Notes: generated by a model from the letters alone, not told the origin. Shown: positions 17,520 to 26,525, numbered from the stretch's first letter. The stretch is DNA of 64,000 bases from Microbacterium sp. MYb62 (GCF_002979475.1 NZ_PCOY01000008.1:1-64000); one strand, 5' to 3'. A program made the numbers and translations.

Positions 17520-18394
17520 CACATCTCCTTCTTCGGGGAGAGCTGCTGACGCAGGTACAGCACCGACGCGACCAGGGTGATGACGGTGAGGAACACCGCG
17601 ATCGCCGAGCCGAGGCCGTAGTCGCTGTTCACGAACGTCTCCTTGTACATCGTCAGCGCCAGGGTCTCCGAGACCGTGCCCGGTCCGCCCTTGGTCATGC
17701 CCCAGACGATGTCGAAGGTCTTCAGGCTCGCGACGATCGAGAGCCCGACGACCACCGCCGTGAGGGGGCGCAGCATCGGCCAGAGGATGCTGGTGAACAG
17801 TCGCACGCCGCCGGCGCCGTCGATGCGCGCGGCCTCGAGCGGCTCTTTCGGGATGGCCTGCAGCCCGATCGTGAACAGCAGCGCGTTCACGCCGACGCCC
17901 TGCCACGACGAGGCGATGATCATGACGATCGTGTTGAGCGGAGCATCCAGCAGCCACCGCGGCGGGTCGGTCACGCCGAACGCGGCCAGGGCCTGGTCGA
18001 GCGCCCCGCCGGAGGAGAGGATGAACGACCACACCACGCCGACGCCGATGCCGGAGAGGGCATAGGGGATGAGGAAGGGCAGGCGCAGCCAGATGCCGCC
18101 GCCGAGGTTCCAGGTGAGCAGCGCGATCGCGAGGCCGATGCCGACCGGGATGATCAGGGTGCCGATCACCCAGAGCACGGTGTTCATCGCCGAGCCCACG
18201 AAGTCGCCGTCGGTCAGCATCTCGACGTAGTTGTCGAGGCCGATCCACTTCGGGCTCCCGAGCCCGTTGTATTTCGTGAAGCTGAGGAACACCGTCCACA
18301 GCAGGGGGAGGTAGAGCAGGACTGCGACCAGGATCACGCCCGGGGCGATGAAGCCCCGGGCGGACCACTGGTACGGCGTCTTCTGATGCGCCAT
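17519..18394 (-). CDS. Carbohydrate ABC transporter permease, MalF/UgpA type
   Basis: 291-aa permease. The first helix FIAPGVILVAVLLYLPLLWTVFLSF is followed by the periplasmic part and the coupling loop LEAARIDGAGGVRLFTSILWPML. It lies 8 bp after the binding-protein gene and one base into the next permease, an evident transport operon. Sugar specificity cannot be read from the permease itself. Confidence 0.9.
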   Translation of the reverse strand: MAHQKTPYQWSARGFIAPGVILVAVLLYLPLLWTVFLSFTKYNGLGSPKWIGLDNYVEMLTDGDFVGSAMNTVLWVIGTLIIPVGIGLAIALLTWNLGGGIWLRLPFLIPYALSGIGVGVVWSFILSSGGALDQALAAFGVTDPPRWLLDAPLNTIVMIIASSWQGVGVNALLFTIGLQAIPKEPLEAARIDGAGGVRLFTSILWPMLRPLTAVVVGLSIVASLKTFDIVWGMTKGGPGTVSETLALTMYKETFVNSDYGLGSAIAVFLTVITLVASVLYLRQQLSPKKEM

Positions 18395-18402
18395 CCGCCC
18401 GC

Positions 18403-19671
18403 TTACTCCTGCTCTGCCCAGTACTTGTCAGCGGTGGCCTGGATCTTCTCCAGGAACGGCATCGGGTCGCCGGGGTTGGCGTTGAAGGCGCCGAACTGCT
18501 CGATCGCGGTGGTCACGATCTCGGTGGGCATGGCCTCGAAGAACCGGTCGTACAGCATGTAGTCGTCCCCGGCGATCTCGGTGCCGAGCTCGGCGAGAGC
18601 GGGGTCGGAGACCTTCGCCTTGGGGTTGAAGGCGACGTCGCCGTGCGCGTCGTTCCAGGCGGTCTGCGCGTCGGGCGACATCCACCACTCGGCGTAGGCG
18701 AGGCCGAGGTCGCGCTGCTTCGAGTTCTCGGCTGTGCAGATCGGGCCCGATTCGACGGCCACCGGGGTGGCGTCGAGGTCGTCGCTGACGGCCGGGATGG
18801 CGAACATCCCGTAGTCGTCGGTGGTCATGCCCGCGCCTTCGAGGTTGCCCGCGAAGAACGTGCCGAAGTTGATCATGGCGTAGTCGCCCTGCTTGAGGCC
18901 GACGGCGGGATCGGTCGTGCTGCCCGCGTCGCTGAACCAGCCGTTCTCCTGCTCCTCGAGCCACACGTTCATGACGTCGACGATCTCGGGGTCGGTGTAC
19001 TTCACGTCGCCCGTGGTGAGTCCGGCGTACAGGTCGGGGTCGGTCGAGGCGACCAGGTGCTGGAACCACTGGAAGGTGAAGAGCACGCTGGTCTGGTAGT
19101 ACGGAGTGACCCCGCCGTCCTTCAGCGTCTCCGCGGCGGTGTTCAGCTCGTCCCAGGTGGTGGGCACTTCGACGCCGTTGTCGGCGAAGGCGGCCTTGTT
19201 GTAGAACATGATCCAGTAGGCGATGTTCATCGGCACGCAGTACTGCTTGTCGTCGAAGGTGTAGCTGTCGCGCAGGTCTTCGCTCACCCAGCCCTCGTCG
19301 ACGGCCTTGGTCCAGATGTCGGTGGTCTCGGCGACCAGGCCCTCGTCGACCAGCTGCTTGAGCGAGTCGCCGGTGTGCCAGGTGAACAGGCCGGGCGACT
19401 TGTCGGTGCGGAACGACTGCTTGATGAAGGCGTCGTACTGGTTGGCGTCCGAGTAGCCGGTGGTCTTGAGGGTGATGTCGACGGCCTCGCCGCTGACCTC
19501 GTTGAGCGACTCGAAGTCGGGCTTCCACGCCGCCTTGTCGGTGTAGAAGTTGAGCGTGCCGGTCACCTCGCCGGAGTCTCCGGAACCGGAGTCGCCGGAG
19601 CATCCGGCGAGCGCCAGGGTGCCGAGGAGGAGACCGGCCGCGGCGGCGGCGATCGTGCGTCGCGAAATCAT
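18403..19671 (-). CDS. Carbohydrate ABC transporter substrate-binding lipoprotein
   Basis: 422-aa extracellular binding protein of the family 1 (MalE/UgpB-like) type. Signal peptide with lipobox LALAGC directs lipidation at Cys24, followed by a Ser/Gly/Asp linker. Typical stretches include GLFTWHTGDSLKQLVDEG and PVAVESGPICTAENSKQRDLGLAYAEWWMS. It is the first gene of the transport operon; a LacI-type operator (19692-19705) lies 21 bp upstream of the start. Confidence 0.92.
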   Translation of the reverse strand: MISRRTIAAAAAGLLLGTLALAGCSGDSGSGDSGEVTGTLNFYTDKAAWKPDFESLNEVSGEAVDITLKTTGYSDANQYDAFIKQSFRTDKSPGLFTWHTGDSLKQLVDEGLVAETTDIWTKAVDEGWVSEDLRDSYTFDDKQYCVPMNIAYWIMFYNKAAFADNGVEVPTTWDELNTAAETLKDGGVTPYYQTSVLFTFQWFQHLVASTDPDLYAGLTTGDVKYTDPEIVDVMNVWLEEQENGWFSDAGSTTDPAVGLKQGDYAMINFGTFFAGNLEGAGMTTDDYGMFAIPAVSDDLDATPVAVESGPICTAENSKQRDLGLAYAEWWMSPDAQTAWNDAHGDVAFNPKAKVSDPALAELGTEIAGDDYMLYDRFFEAMPTEIVTTAIEQFGAFNANPGDPMPFLEKIQATADKYWAEQE

Positions 19672-19691
19672 TCAGAACTCCCTTGTTCGTT

Positions 19692-19705
19692 TGGTATCGT
19701 TACCA
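19692..19705. promoter_or_regulatory. LacI-type operator before the sugar ABC operon
   Basis: TGGTATCGTTACCA is a near-perfect 14-bp palindrome with the central CG common to LacI-family sites. Nearly the same site occurs at 22562 and 26512, so the three form one regulon served by the LacI gene at 25457. Confidence 0.75.
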
Positions 19706-19747
19706 GAAATCTGGATTCACGCTACCAAGGTGATGAGTGCGGTGCAA

Positions 19748-19770
19748 GGGATTCCTGTGGTGGGAGTCCC
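19748..19770 (-). terminator. Hairpin after the mannose-6-phosphate-isomerase-like gene
   Basis: GGGATTCC and GGAGTCCC form an 8-bp stem with one mismatch and a 7-nt loop, downstream of the minus-strand gene that ends at 19804 and before the separate promoter of the ABC operon. A terminator is plausible; no T-run is seen. Confidence 0.35.
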
Positions 19771-19803
19771 CGGCGATGGGTACGGCATTGCGGGTCGCTG
19801 TGT

Positions 19804-21642
19804 TCAGTTGTCGCTCGTGCGCGAGCCGCGCACGTAGGCCTTGACGGTCGCGAAGCGGGCGCTGCGCGAGTTCTCGGTGCGCTCGATCCGGTACGCACCC
19901 ACGGCGGCCGGCACGATGAACGTCTCGGCGTAGTGGATCACGAAGGGCTCGAACGCGCCGGTCGGACTGACGACCTGCACCTCGTCTCCCTCGACCAGGT
20001 TGAGCACGTTGACCGTGCCCTCGGTGTCGTGGTCGGCGGCTCGGGTGAACCAGTGCCGACGCACCTCGATGAACTCGAGCTCGTGCAGGCCCGTGCTCTC
20101 CTCGGTCACATCGCCCTCGGTGCGGATGGTCTCGACCTGGCCGAGGAGGTTGTCGCCGACCCAGGTGGTGTCGCGGTCCCACTGGATGTTGCGGGCGCCG
20201 TGGTCGAGGTGCACGGGGCGGGGGATACCGTCGAGGCCGACGCGGCCCCAGTCCCAGAGCTTGAAGGTGAAGATGAACGGCGTCGCCGAGATCTCCAGCA
20301 CCATCGAGTTCGCGCCGGAGCAGTGCACGGTGCCGGCGGGGATCGCGAAGTGGTCGTGCTTGCGGGCCGGGAACGAGTTGACGTACTTGTCGGCGGGGAA
20401 CGGATGCTCGCCGTCCTGCGCCGTCGCCAGATCCTGCAACATCTCGGTGCGGTCGATGCCCTCCTTGGTGCCCAGATACACGACGGCGTCGTCGCCCGCA
20501 TCGAGCATGTAGTAGCTCTCGTCCTGCGTGTAGTGCATGCCGAACGTGTTCTGGATGTAGTCCGTCAGCGGATGCACCTGCAGGCTGAGGTTGCCGCCGT
20601 CCATCGTGTCGAGGAAGTCGAAGCGGATCGGGAACTCGGCGCCGAAGCGCGAGAACGTCTTCGCGCCGAGCAGATCGACCGGGCGGCTGAAGACGAGGTC
20701 GAGTGCGGGGATCTCGATCACGCCGCCCTCCCCTTCCAGCAGCAGCGAGTTCTCCTCCGGCACGCAGTCGAAGCACCACGCATAGTTGTCCTTCGACGGA
20801 TCGAGGCCCATGAGGTTCTTCATCCACTGCCCGCCCCACACGCCGGGGTCGAAGAACGGCACGACGCGGAAGGGGCGGAGCGCGGCATCCTCCAGGGCCT
20901 GCCGGAAGGCGGCGCCGGTGATCATGCCCGCTTCCGGGGAGTCCGGATGCTGTTCGGCCGGGGCGATCGCATTGCCGTCGAGCACGAAATCGACCGTCTC
21001 GAAGAGGCTGCGCTTGTGGCGGTCGGCCACGCGCCACTCGACGAAGAAGCCGCGCTTGTACTTGCGCAGGTTGTCTTCGGAGGCATTGTCGGCGCGCCAG
21101 TTCGTCGCCCCCTGGCGCTGGCGCAGCTGGATCTCCCATCGGGCCATGTCGACGAGCACGGTGACCGTGGAATCGTCGAGGCGCGGGGAGAGGAGGGCGG
21201 CGCCCCAGCCGATCACGACGGTCGGGCTCTGGGTGATGCTGCCCGCGAGATCGTCGAGCTTCGCGGCGTCGTAGAAGTCGGTCAGGGTGAAGTGGCTCAT
21301 GACGCCGAAGACACGGTCGTCGGTGAGGTTCGGGGTGATCAGCTGCTCGACCTCCGCGACCGGGCGGGCGGCGCTCTCGACGTCGACGATGCTCCACTCC
21401 GGCAGCGCCTGGCGCACCTGCTCCGTGAGGACGGGGACGTCGACTCCCGGGTAGGTGTCGACGAGCAGCACGGGGCCGGCGCCGGTCACGCGGGCGCAGG
21501 CCTCGGCGAGTTCGGCGGCGGCGGTCCAGCCCTCGGCGCCGCGGAGGATGCGCTCGCCCTCCGGCAGGGCCACGGTGGGCTGGGTGTCGTAGCGACCTCG
21601 GGTCGTGTGCCCTTCGTGCATGTCGCTGATCGGCGTGGTCAC
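19804..21642 (-). CDS. Class I mannose-6-phosphate isomerase-like protein with N-terminal extra domain
   Basis: 612-aa protein. The C-terminal half (from about residue 250) is a class I phosphomannose isomerase: MDGGNLSLQVHPLTDYIQ holds the Gln/His zinc ligands, QDESYYML the Glu, and AIPAGTVHCSGANSMVLEIS the later His. Known enzymes of this class convert mannose-6-phosphate to fructose-6-phosphate and are 300-420 aa. The first about 240 residues are an additional alpha/beta domain (VLLVDTYPGVDVPVLTEQV, SPTVVIGWGAALL, VTVLVDMARWEIQLRQRQG) resembling a kinase/P-loop fold without a Walker A. GTG at 21642 has GGAGG 4 nt upstream and overlaps the ROK stop (GTGA). Confidence 0.8.
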   Translation of the reverse strand: MTTPISDMHEGHTTRGRYDTQPTVALPEGERILRGAEGWTAAAELAEACARVTGAGPVLLVDTYPGVDVPVLTEQVRQALPEWSIVDVESAARPVAEVEQLITPNLTDDRVFGVMSHFTLTDFYDAAKLDDLAGSITQSPTVVIGWGAALLSPRLDDSTVTVLVDMARWEIQLRQRQGATNWRADNASEDNLRKYKRGFFVEWRVADRHKRSLFETVDFVLDGNAIAPAEQHPDSPEAGMITGAAFRQALEDAALRPFRVVPFFDPGVWGGQWMKNLMGLDPSKDNYAWCFDCVPEENSLLLEGEGGVIEIPALDLVFSRPVDLLGAKTFSRFGAEFPIRFDFLDTMDGGNLSLQVHPLTDYIQNTFGMHYTQDESYYMLDAGDDAVVYLGTKEGIDRTEMLQDLATAQDGEHPFPADKYVNSFPARKHDHFAIPAGTVHCSGANSMVLEISATPFIFTFKLWDWGRVGLDGIPRPVHLDHGARNIQWDRDTTWVGDNLLGQVETIRTEGDVTEESTGLHELEFIEVRRHWFTRAADHDTEGTVNVLNLVEGDEVQVVSPTGAFEPFVIHYAETFIVPAAVGAYRIERTENSRSARFATVKAYVRGSRTSDN

Positions 21643-22520
21643 TGTTCCTCCTGCGGTGTTGCGGTGTGAGTGGTCGTGGCGCGGGCGAGGACGCTGAGTC
21701 CGCGGGCGACGGAGAGTTCGGGCTCGGGCGGGACGACGAAGCGCGGGGGTGTCATCGAGGGCCAGAGGTGTCGGCGCACGTGAGCCTCGATCGGGGCGCG
21801 GACCGCGTCGCCGGCGCGCAGGATCCCGCCGGACAGCACCACAACGGTCGGGTCGTACGAGTGCACGAGCGAGGTGACCACGGCGCCCCACACGTGCAGG
21901 AAGCGCTCGCGGAGCGCGGGGTGCGTGTCGGTCGTGAAGACCTCGGTCATGGTGACCGCGTCGGGGAGCGCCCTCGTGCTCGCGAGCGCCTCACCGCATC
22001 CGAGGTTCCCGCACGGGCAGAGGGGGCCGTCGATGTCGACCGTGAGGTGTCCGCCGAGGATGCCGGCGTGCCCGGTGCGTCCGCGCAGCGGGGTGCCGTC
22101 GATCATCGCCGCGGTGCCGATGCCGGTGCCGAGGGTGACGAGCACGGTGTCGCGCTCGCCGGCCGCGCTGCCGGTCGAGGTCTCGCCGATGAGGGCGGCG
22201 CGGGCGTCGTTCTCGACGACGGCCGCAAGTCCGAACTCCGCCATCGCCCACGCGTGCAGGTCGAAGCCCTCGAGGAAGTCGTACTTGGCGTTGGCGTGCC
22301 GCATGCGTCCGGTGGTCGGGTCGACGACGCCCGGTACCGCGATGCCCGCGGCGTCGGCGGATCGCCCGTTCTCGGCGAGGAGTCCGCGTGCACAGGTGGC
22401 GGCCGCGGCGAGGTCGGCGGCGCTGCCCAGGACGGGGATGCTGCCCGCGGCGACCATGCTGCCGCCGTCGATCAGGGCGAGCTTGATCTCGGTGCCCCCG
22501 AAATCGATGCACAGCTCCAT
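21639..22520 (-). CDS. ROK-family sugar kinase
   Basis: 293-aa ROK protein lacking an N-terminal HTH, so a kinase rather than a repressor. The phosphate-binding motif is CIDFGGTEIKLALID near the N-terminus; the ATP/sugar region shows VLVTLGTGIGTAAMIDG and the zinc motif CPCGNLGCGEALAS. ATG at 22520 is favoured by GAGGAGG 4 nt upstream. It is the first gene of the unit with the isomerase-like gene, and a LacI-type operator stands 42 bp upstream. Together they suggest phosphorylation of mannose or a related hexose and entry into glycolysis. Confidence 0.87.
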   Translation of the reverse strand: MELCIDFGGTEIKLALIDGGSMVAAGSIPVLGSAADLAAAATCARGLLAENGRSADAAGIAVPGVVDPTTGRMRHANAKYDFLEGFDLHAWAMAEFGLAAVVENDARAALIGETSTGSAAGERDTVLVTLGTGIGTAAMIDGTPLRGRTGHAGILGGHLTVDIDGPLCPCGNLGCGEALASTRALPDAVTMTEVFTTDTHPALRERFLHVWGAVVTSLVHSYDPTVVVLSGGILRAGDAVRAPIEAHVRRHLWPSMTPPRFVVPPEPELSVARGLSVLARATTTHTATPQEEQ

Positions 22521-22561
22521 CCGGCCTCCTCGTCGCCTCATTCGACTGCCCCGTCAATGAT

Positions 22562-22575
22562 TGGTAACGTTATCA
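22562..22575. promoter_or_regulatory. LacI-type operator before the ROK/isomerase unit
   Basis: TGGTAACGTTATCA is a 14-bp palindrome with one mismatched pair, matching the sites at 19692 and 26512. It lies in the promoter region of the minus-strand ROK gene. Confidence 0.75.
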
Positions 22576-22710
22576 ACGCAATGTGGGGGTGTCAACACTT
22601 CTGTTGCGAGGGCGAGACCGAAACCTTCAGGATTCATGTCCGCATGTCGTCATGACGTGTGAGCGCTCTACTAGGTTGTGTCTAATGCCCAAGAACGCCT
22701 AAGGGGAAGA

Positions 22711-25434
22711 ATGACCGCCGAGCCTGGTTCCCGCAACGATTTGAAGGACCTACGCGAAAGGTTGACTCACATCGCGCAAGGCGGCGCGGGGACCCTTCTG
22801 ACGGTTGTCGGCTCCGGTGTTAGTCGTGGGTCGGTGGCCTCGACTCAAGAAATGACGGAACGTTTTCTTATCGCCTTGAGCGATTCCGTCGCGCAGGGCC
22901 TACGAGCACGTTGGGCGGCCGATACCCCCGACTATCTGAAGTACCAGCAGGCGGCTGAGGCAGTCTCGAGGCAACGCGGGGACAAGGCTCTGACGTCGAT
23001 CATTAGAGCCGCCGTGCTCGAAGCCCTTGACGAGGACTGGCAGGAAACGGACGACGTGCGCACCGCCGTGCGCGAGCGTCGCTGGAAGCTACCGAAAGCG
23101 CATCGCGACCTCGCGGAGTTCTACGCGCGCCTCCCCGCGGAAATCCGTGGGCCGATCATTACGACCAATTTCGATCCATTGATTGAGGTAGCGCTGCGTG
23201 GGAGCGGCCTCATAGCCGATCCGATTCCTGTTTCATTCGACGATCCGCCAAGTCGGGCGCACCTACGAAACATGATGTCGGTGCCGGTGATTCATATCCA
23301 TGGCTACTTTGCCGAACCTTGGAGCATCAATGCCCTGAACCAGATCGCTGCGCCGCGGGCAAAACTAGAGGAACTGTTGAGCGCTCTTTTTACGGATGCG
23401 AACGTCCTTGTGCTCGGCTATGGAGGGTGGGAAGACTCCTTCATGCGGGTGCTTGAGCGGCACGCGGCGTCTCCGAGTGTGTTGAGCGCGGAGGTTGTGT
23501 GGTGCTCACACGCCCCAAAACTCGAAGAGGCGGGAGGCTCCATCCAAAGGCTGCATGGGATGCCCGGGTTCCACGTGTACTCCGGGATCGACGCTGCCAC
23601 GCTGTTCGACGCCCCGATCGGTCTGAGGGCGGCCTCGCCCACCCTTGCGTCGCCCCGAGGATGGACACGGCTGCCGGTGCAAGTAGACGAGTATCGACCA
23701 CCCCGCGAGTTCTTCGAGGGAGCTCAGCCCTCCTGGTCTGACGGGGTCGCTGGTCGTTGGCCGCTCTTGTCACCAGGTCGAGAACTTTTGTTCGAGGCCA
23801 GAAGCCGCATGTCGAGTGGCACGACCACAGCGGGTCTAGTTGCGTTGGGGCCGATAGGTGAGGGCAAGTCGATGGCCTTGCGTCAAGTCGCGATGGAGTT
23901 GGCTGGCGACACTGATTGGACCGTACTGTGGCGTGCTCCCGGGGCGCCGGCACTTAGTGAAGACTGGCTCGCAAATGAGAGACCGAGCTTGGGCAGTGCC
24001 GTTTTCTGCATAGACGAGGCCGATCTCGCGCGCTCAGATATCGAGGTTCTGTTACGCGCGGACAGGTCCGAGCGCACGATTCTTCTTCTGGCGTCGCATG
24101 ATCGATTGTGGTGGTCGTTGCCTGCGAGCGTCACCCGGCAAATCGATCCCGTGTTGTTCGATGGGCTGAGTGACACTGATGCCGCTCTGCTCGCCGAAGG
24201 GTGGGACAGCCTAGGGATCACGATCAGGCGCGGAGATCGAGAGTTGGTGAGCACCGAGGTACGGGAAGACCTGATTGCAAAAGCGCGCGCGCAACATCAC
24301 CAGGCGAGGTCGACCTTGTTCGGGGCGGTGCTCGCGGTTCACGAATCCAAGGCGTTGTCCGCGCGTATCGATGAGCTCATGAATCGTCTCGTTCGGACTC
24401 CGGCGCGTGCTGGCACTCTACTTACTCTCGCGGACGTCTTCGGTGCAATCTGTTTCATGCAGGCGACACTGGATTCGAACGGCGCGAACCTTCGGGGCGC
24501 GACGCGAGTCCTCGTCGGCGAGATGGTCAACTTCGATGATTCGCTTGAGAACGTATCTGTCCTCAACGCGCTTGGACGCGAGGCGAGTATCACCTTCGCG
24601 GGGCGGCACGTTTACGCGAGGCATCCGATAATCGCCCAGCACGCGGTCGATTGGTTGCGGAAGAACGGGCGACTTACGGATGTAGCAGAGGCGTGCGCTC
24701 GGGCGGGTGCCCGACTCCGGGTAGCCGGTGCGGAAAGAGCGGACTACCAGGACGCGTACCTGTTGGGCAAAAGCATCGACGACACCAGAGTGGCCAGGGC
24801 GGCCTGTACCGGAGCTATCAAGGGAGCCCCTGAACTTCTGGAGCCTCGTATCACGTACCTGAGTGTGACACGGAAGACTGATTCACAGCACGCCCTCGAG
24901 TATGCGAAGGGGATCATTCCGCTCCTGACTACGACGCAGGACTCTAGGAGCGCGATTCGTGTGTACCTCAATGAGCTCGCTCGCATCGAACTGCTTCAGA
25001 ACCACGCCCGGCTTGGGCTCGGCGTTGCCGGACTTATCCTCCATAACGGCGCTGGCCACGGCGCGACGCGTGAGCAAGTTGGGTACGGGATCGGAACAAT
25101 GGCTAGTGCGTTCCGCGTGCTTCATCGGCAGAGTCCGCAGCGCTACAGCGATGGGATTCAGGTATTGGAGAGAGTCGCCTCACAAATCCTGGGCGCTGAG
25201 GACTTTAGGCGGTATGTAGGTAGCGTCCTGCCAAGCCTGCCGAGGGACCCCATGCTTGAACGGCTCCCGCTGATGGCTGGACTCCAACGCCTGGCGCGAC
25301 ACCTCTCTCCGTTCAGCGTGGACGCAATCTCTCAGCTGGGTTTGCCGTTCGGCTCCGCGCCGGGGGGAGGCAAATTCTCCTTCCACGGGGGGCTAGATTT
25401 CAGCGAAATCCGACACTACGAGATCTCCCCGTGA
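22711..25434 (+). CDS. SIR2-like domain plus STAND-type NTPase, putative antiviral protein
   Basis: 907-aa protein. The N-terminal SIR2-like NADase domain shows VVGSGVSRG (32-40), TTNFDPL (Asn153, Asp155), HIHGYF (His195/His197) and LVLGYGGWEDSF (Asp242). A P-loop NTPase follows with Walker A GPIGEGKS (379-386) and Walker B VFCIDEADLA (432-440); the rest is helical and repeat-like, as in STAND sensors. This is the architecture of Avs5-like/SIR2-STAND defence proteins, which deplete NAD+ on phage sensing. ATG at 22711 follows AAGGGGAAGA. Base composition is visibly less GC-rich than the flanks, and the gene splits the sugar locus, so it was probably acquired. A 10-bp palindrome CGTCATGACG (22648-22657) lies upstream. 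Confidence 0.82.
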   Translation: MTAEPGSRNDLKDLRERLTHIAQGGAGTLLTVVGSGVSRGSVASTQEMTERFLIALSDSVAQGLRARWAADTPDYLKYQQAAEAVSRQRGDKALTSIIRAAVLEALDEDWQETDDVRTAVRERRWKLPKAHRDLAEFYARLPAEIRGPIITTNFDPLIEVALRGSGLIADPIPVSFDDPPSRAHLRNMMSVPVIHIHGYFAEPWSINALNQIAAPRAKLEELLSALFTDANVLVLGYGGWEDSFMRVLERHAASPSVLSAEVVWCSHAPKLEEAGGSIQRLHGMPGFHVYSGIDAATLFDAPIGLRAASPTLASPRGWTRLPVQVDEYRPPREFFEGAQPSWSDGVAGRWPLLSPGRELLFEARSRMSSGTTTAGLVALGPIGEGKSMALRQVAMELAGDTDWTVLWRAPGAPALSEDWLANERPSLGSAVFCIDEADLARSDIEVLLRADRSERTILLLASHDRLWWSLPASVTRQIDPVLFDGLSDTDAALLAEGWDSLGITIRRGDRELVSTEVREDLIAKARAQHHQARSTLFGAVLAVHESKALSARIDELMNRLVRTPARAGTLLTLADVFGAICFMQATLDSNGANLRGATRVLVGEMVNFDDSLENVSVLNALGREASITFAGRHVYARHPIIAQHAVDWLRKNGRLTDVAEACARAGARLRVAGAERADYQDAYLLGKSIDDTRVARAACTGAIKGAPELLEPRITYLSVTRKTDSQHALEYAKGIIPLLTTTQDSRSAIRVYLNELARIELLQNHARLGLGVAGLILHNGAGHGATREQVGYGIGTMASAFRVLHRQSPQRYSDGIQVLERVASQILGAEDFRRYVGSVLPSLPRDPMLERLPLMAGLQRLARHLSPFSVDAISQLGLPFGSAPGGGKFSFHGGLDFSEIRHYEISP

Positions 25435-25456
25435 GTGCGACAGTGGGTTAAGCGTC

Positions 25457-26479
25457 TCAGCGCACCCCGCGCAGCGACACCGGCAACTCGATCTCGCGGG
25501 CGGGGGCGTCGAGCTTTCCGCCATCGAGCCGGTCGAGCAGCAGGCGGGTGGCGGTGCGGCCGAGTTCGCGGGGGTCGTGGTCGATCACGCTGATCGGGAC
25601 CGGCGACAACTCCGCGAGCTCGAAGTCGTCGAAGCTCATGATCTCGGGGAAATCGGCCACGGTGCCCGACCCGGCGTTGAGCTGGGTGCTGATCTCCTTG
25701 AGCGCTCCGATCGCGTTGCGGTTGTTCGCGCAGAAGATCGCGGTCGGCGGATTCTCGACGCGCAGAAGAGTGCGCGTCGCTTCCCTGGCCTGATCGACGG
25801 TCTGCTGGTTCGCGGCGACCAGGTGCGGGTCGACGGCGACGCCGCGTTCGTCGAGCGCGCGGGCGAATCCTGCGTAGCGACGCTCGCCGGTGAAGATCGA
25901 CAGCGCATTGCCGAGGTAGCCGATGCGGGTGTGGCCGCGGTCGAGGAGGGCGATCGTTCCGCGGTAGGCACCGTCGTCGTCGGCGAGCACGACGCTGTCG
26001 GCGGCGAGACCCTCGATGCGGCGGGAGGCGAGCACGACGGGCACGCCCTGGCTCTGCGAGTGGGCGAGGTGGGCGGAGGTCGTGCCGGCGGGGACCACGA
26101 TGAGCCCGTCGACGCGGCGGCCGAGGAAGTCGCCGACGAGGTCGGCTTCGCGCGCGGCATCCTCCGACGTGTTGCCGAGCAGGATGCGGCGGCCGGTGAG
26201 CGCCGCCTCCTCCTCCACGCCGAGTGCGAAGGTGCTGTAGTACGGGTTCGCGATGTTCGTGATCGCGACGCCGATGAGGCCGCTGCTGTGACCAGGGCGG
26301 AGGCTGCGGGCGTTCTCGTTGCGGTGATAGCCGAGTTCGGCGACGGCCTCCATCACGCGCTGCTGCACGTCGGGCTTGACGTTGAGTCCGCCCGAGAGTG
26401 TGCGCGACACGGTCATGGGGCTGACGCCCGCGCGGAGGGCGACCTCTTTGACGGTCGGGCGGCGCGCTCGTTCGCTCAT
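25457..26479 (-). CDS. LacI-family repressor of the sugar locus
   Basis: 340-aa regulator. The N-terminal HTH reads TVKEVALRAGVSPMTVSRTLSG with the hinge helix NENARSLRPGHSSGLIGV, followed by a periplasmic-binding-like domain (DGLIVVPAGTTSAHLAHSQSQGVPVVLASRRIEG). It is placed 3 kb from its probable targets, beyond the SIR2-STAND gene. Its own upstream region has a related operator (26512-26525), so autoregulation is likely. Nothing shows the inducer; an imported sugar or its phosphate is expected. Confidence 0.92.
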   Translation of the reverse strand: MSERARRPTVKEVALRAGVSPMTVSRTLSGGLNVKPDVQQRVMEAVAELGYHRNENARSLRPGHSSGLIGVAITNIANPYYSTFALGVEEEAALTGRRILLGNTSEDAAREADLVGDFLGRRVDGLIVVPAGTTSAHLAHSQSQGVPVVLASRRIEGLAADSVVLADDDGAYRGTIALLDRGHTRIGYLGNALSIFTGERRYAGFARALDERGVAVDPHLVAANQQTVDQAREATRTLLRVENPPTAIFCANNRNAIGALKEISTQLNAGSGTVADFPEIMSFDDFELAELSPVPISVIDHDPRELGRTATRLLLDRLDGGKLDAPAREIELPVSLRGVR

Positions 26480-26511
26480 CACTGCCCTCCGAGATGTGGT
26501 GCCGTCGATCA

Positions 26512-26525
26512 AGGGAACGTTACCA
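26512..26525. promoter_or_regulatory. LacI-type operator before the LacI gene
   Basis: AGGGAACGTTACCA keeps the central AACGTTACCA half of the operators at 19692 and 22562 and differs in the outer left half. Its position 33 bp upstream of the LacI start suggests autoregulation. Confidence 0.65.

Noticed and set aside
18643..21669. Plus-strand ORF of 1008 codons opposite the sugar operon
   Set aside because: It is antisense to the binding-protein and isomerase genes, which have clear family motifs. The frame is open only because of high-GC codon bias; its translation is Arg/Gly/Ala/Asp-rich with no domains.
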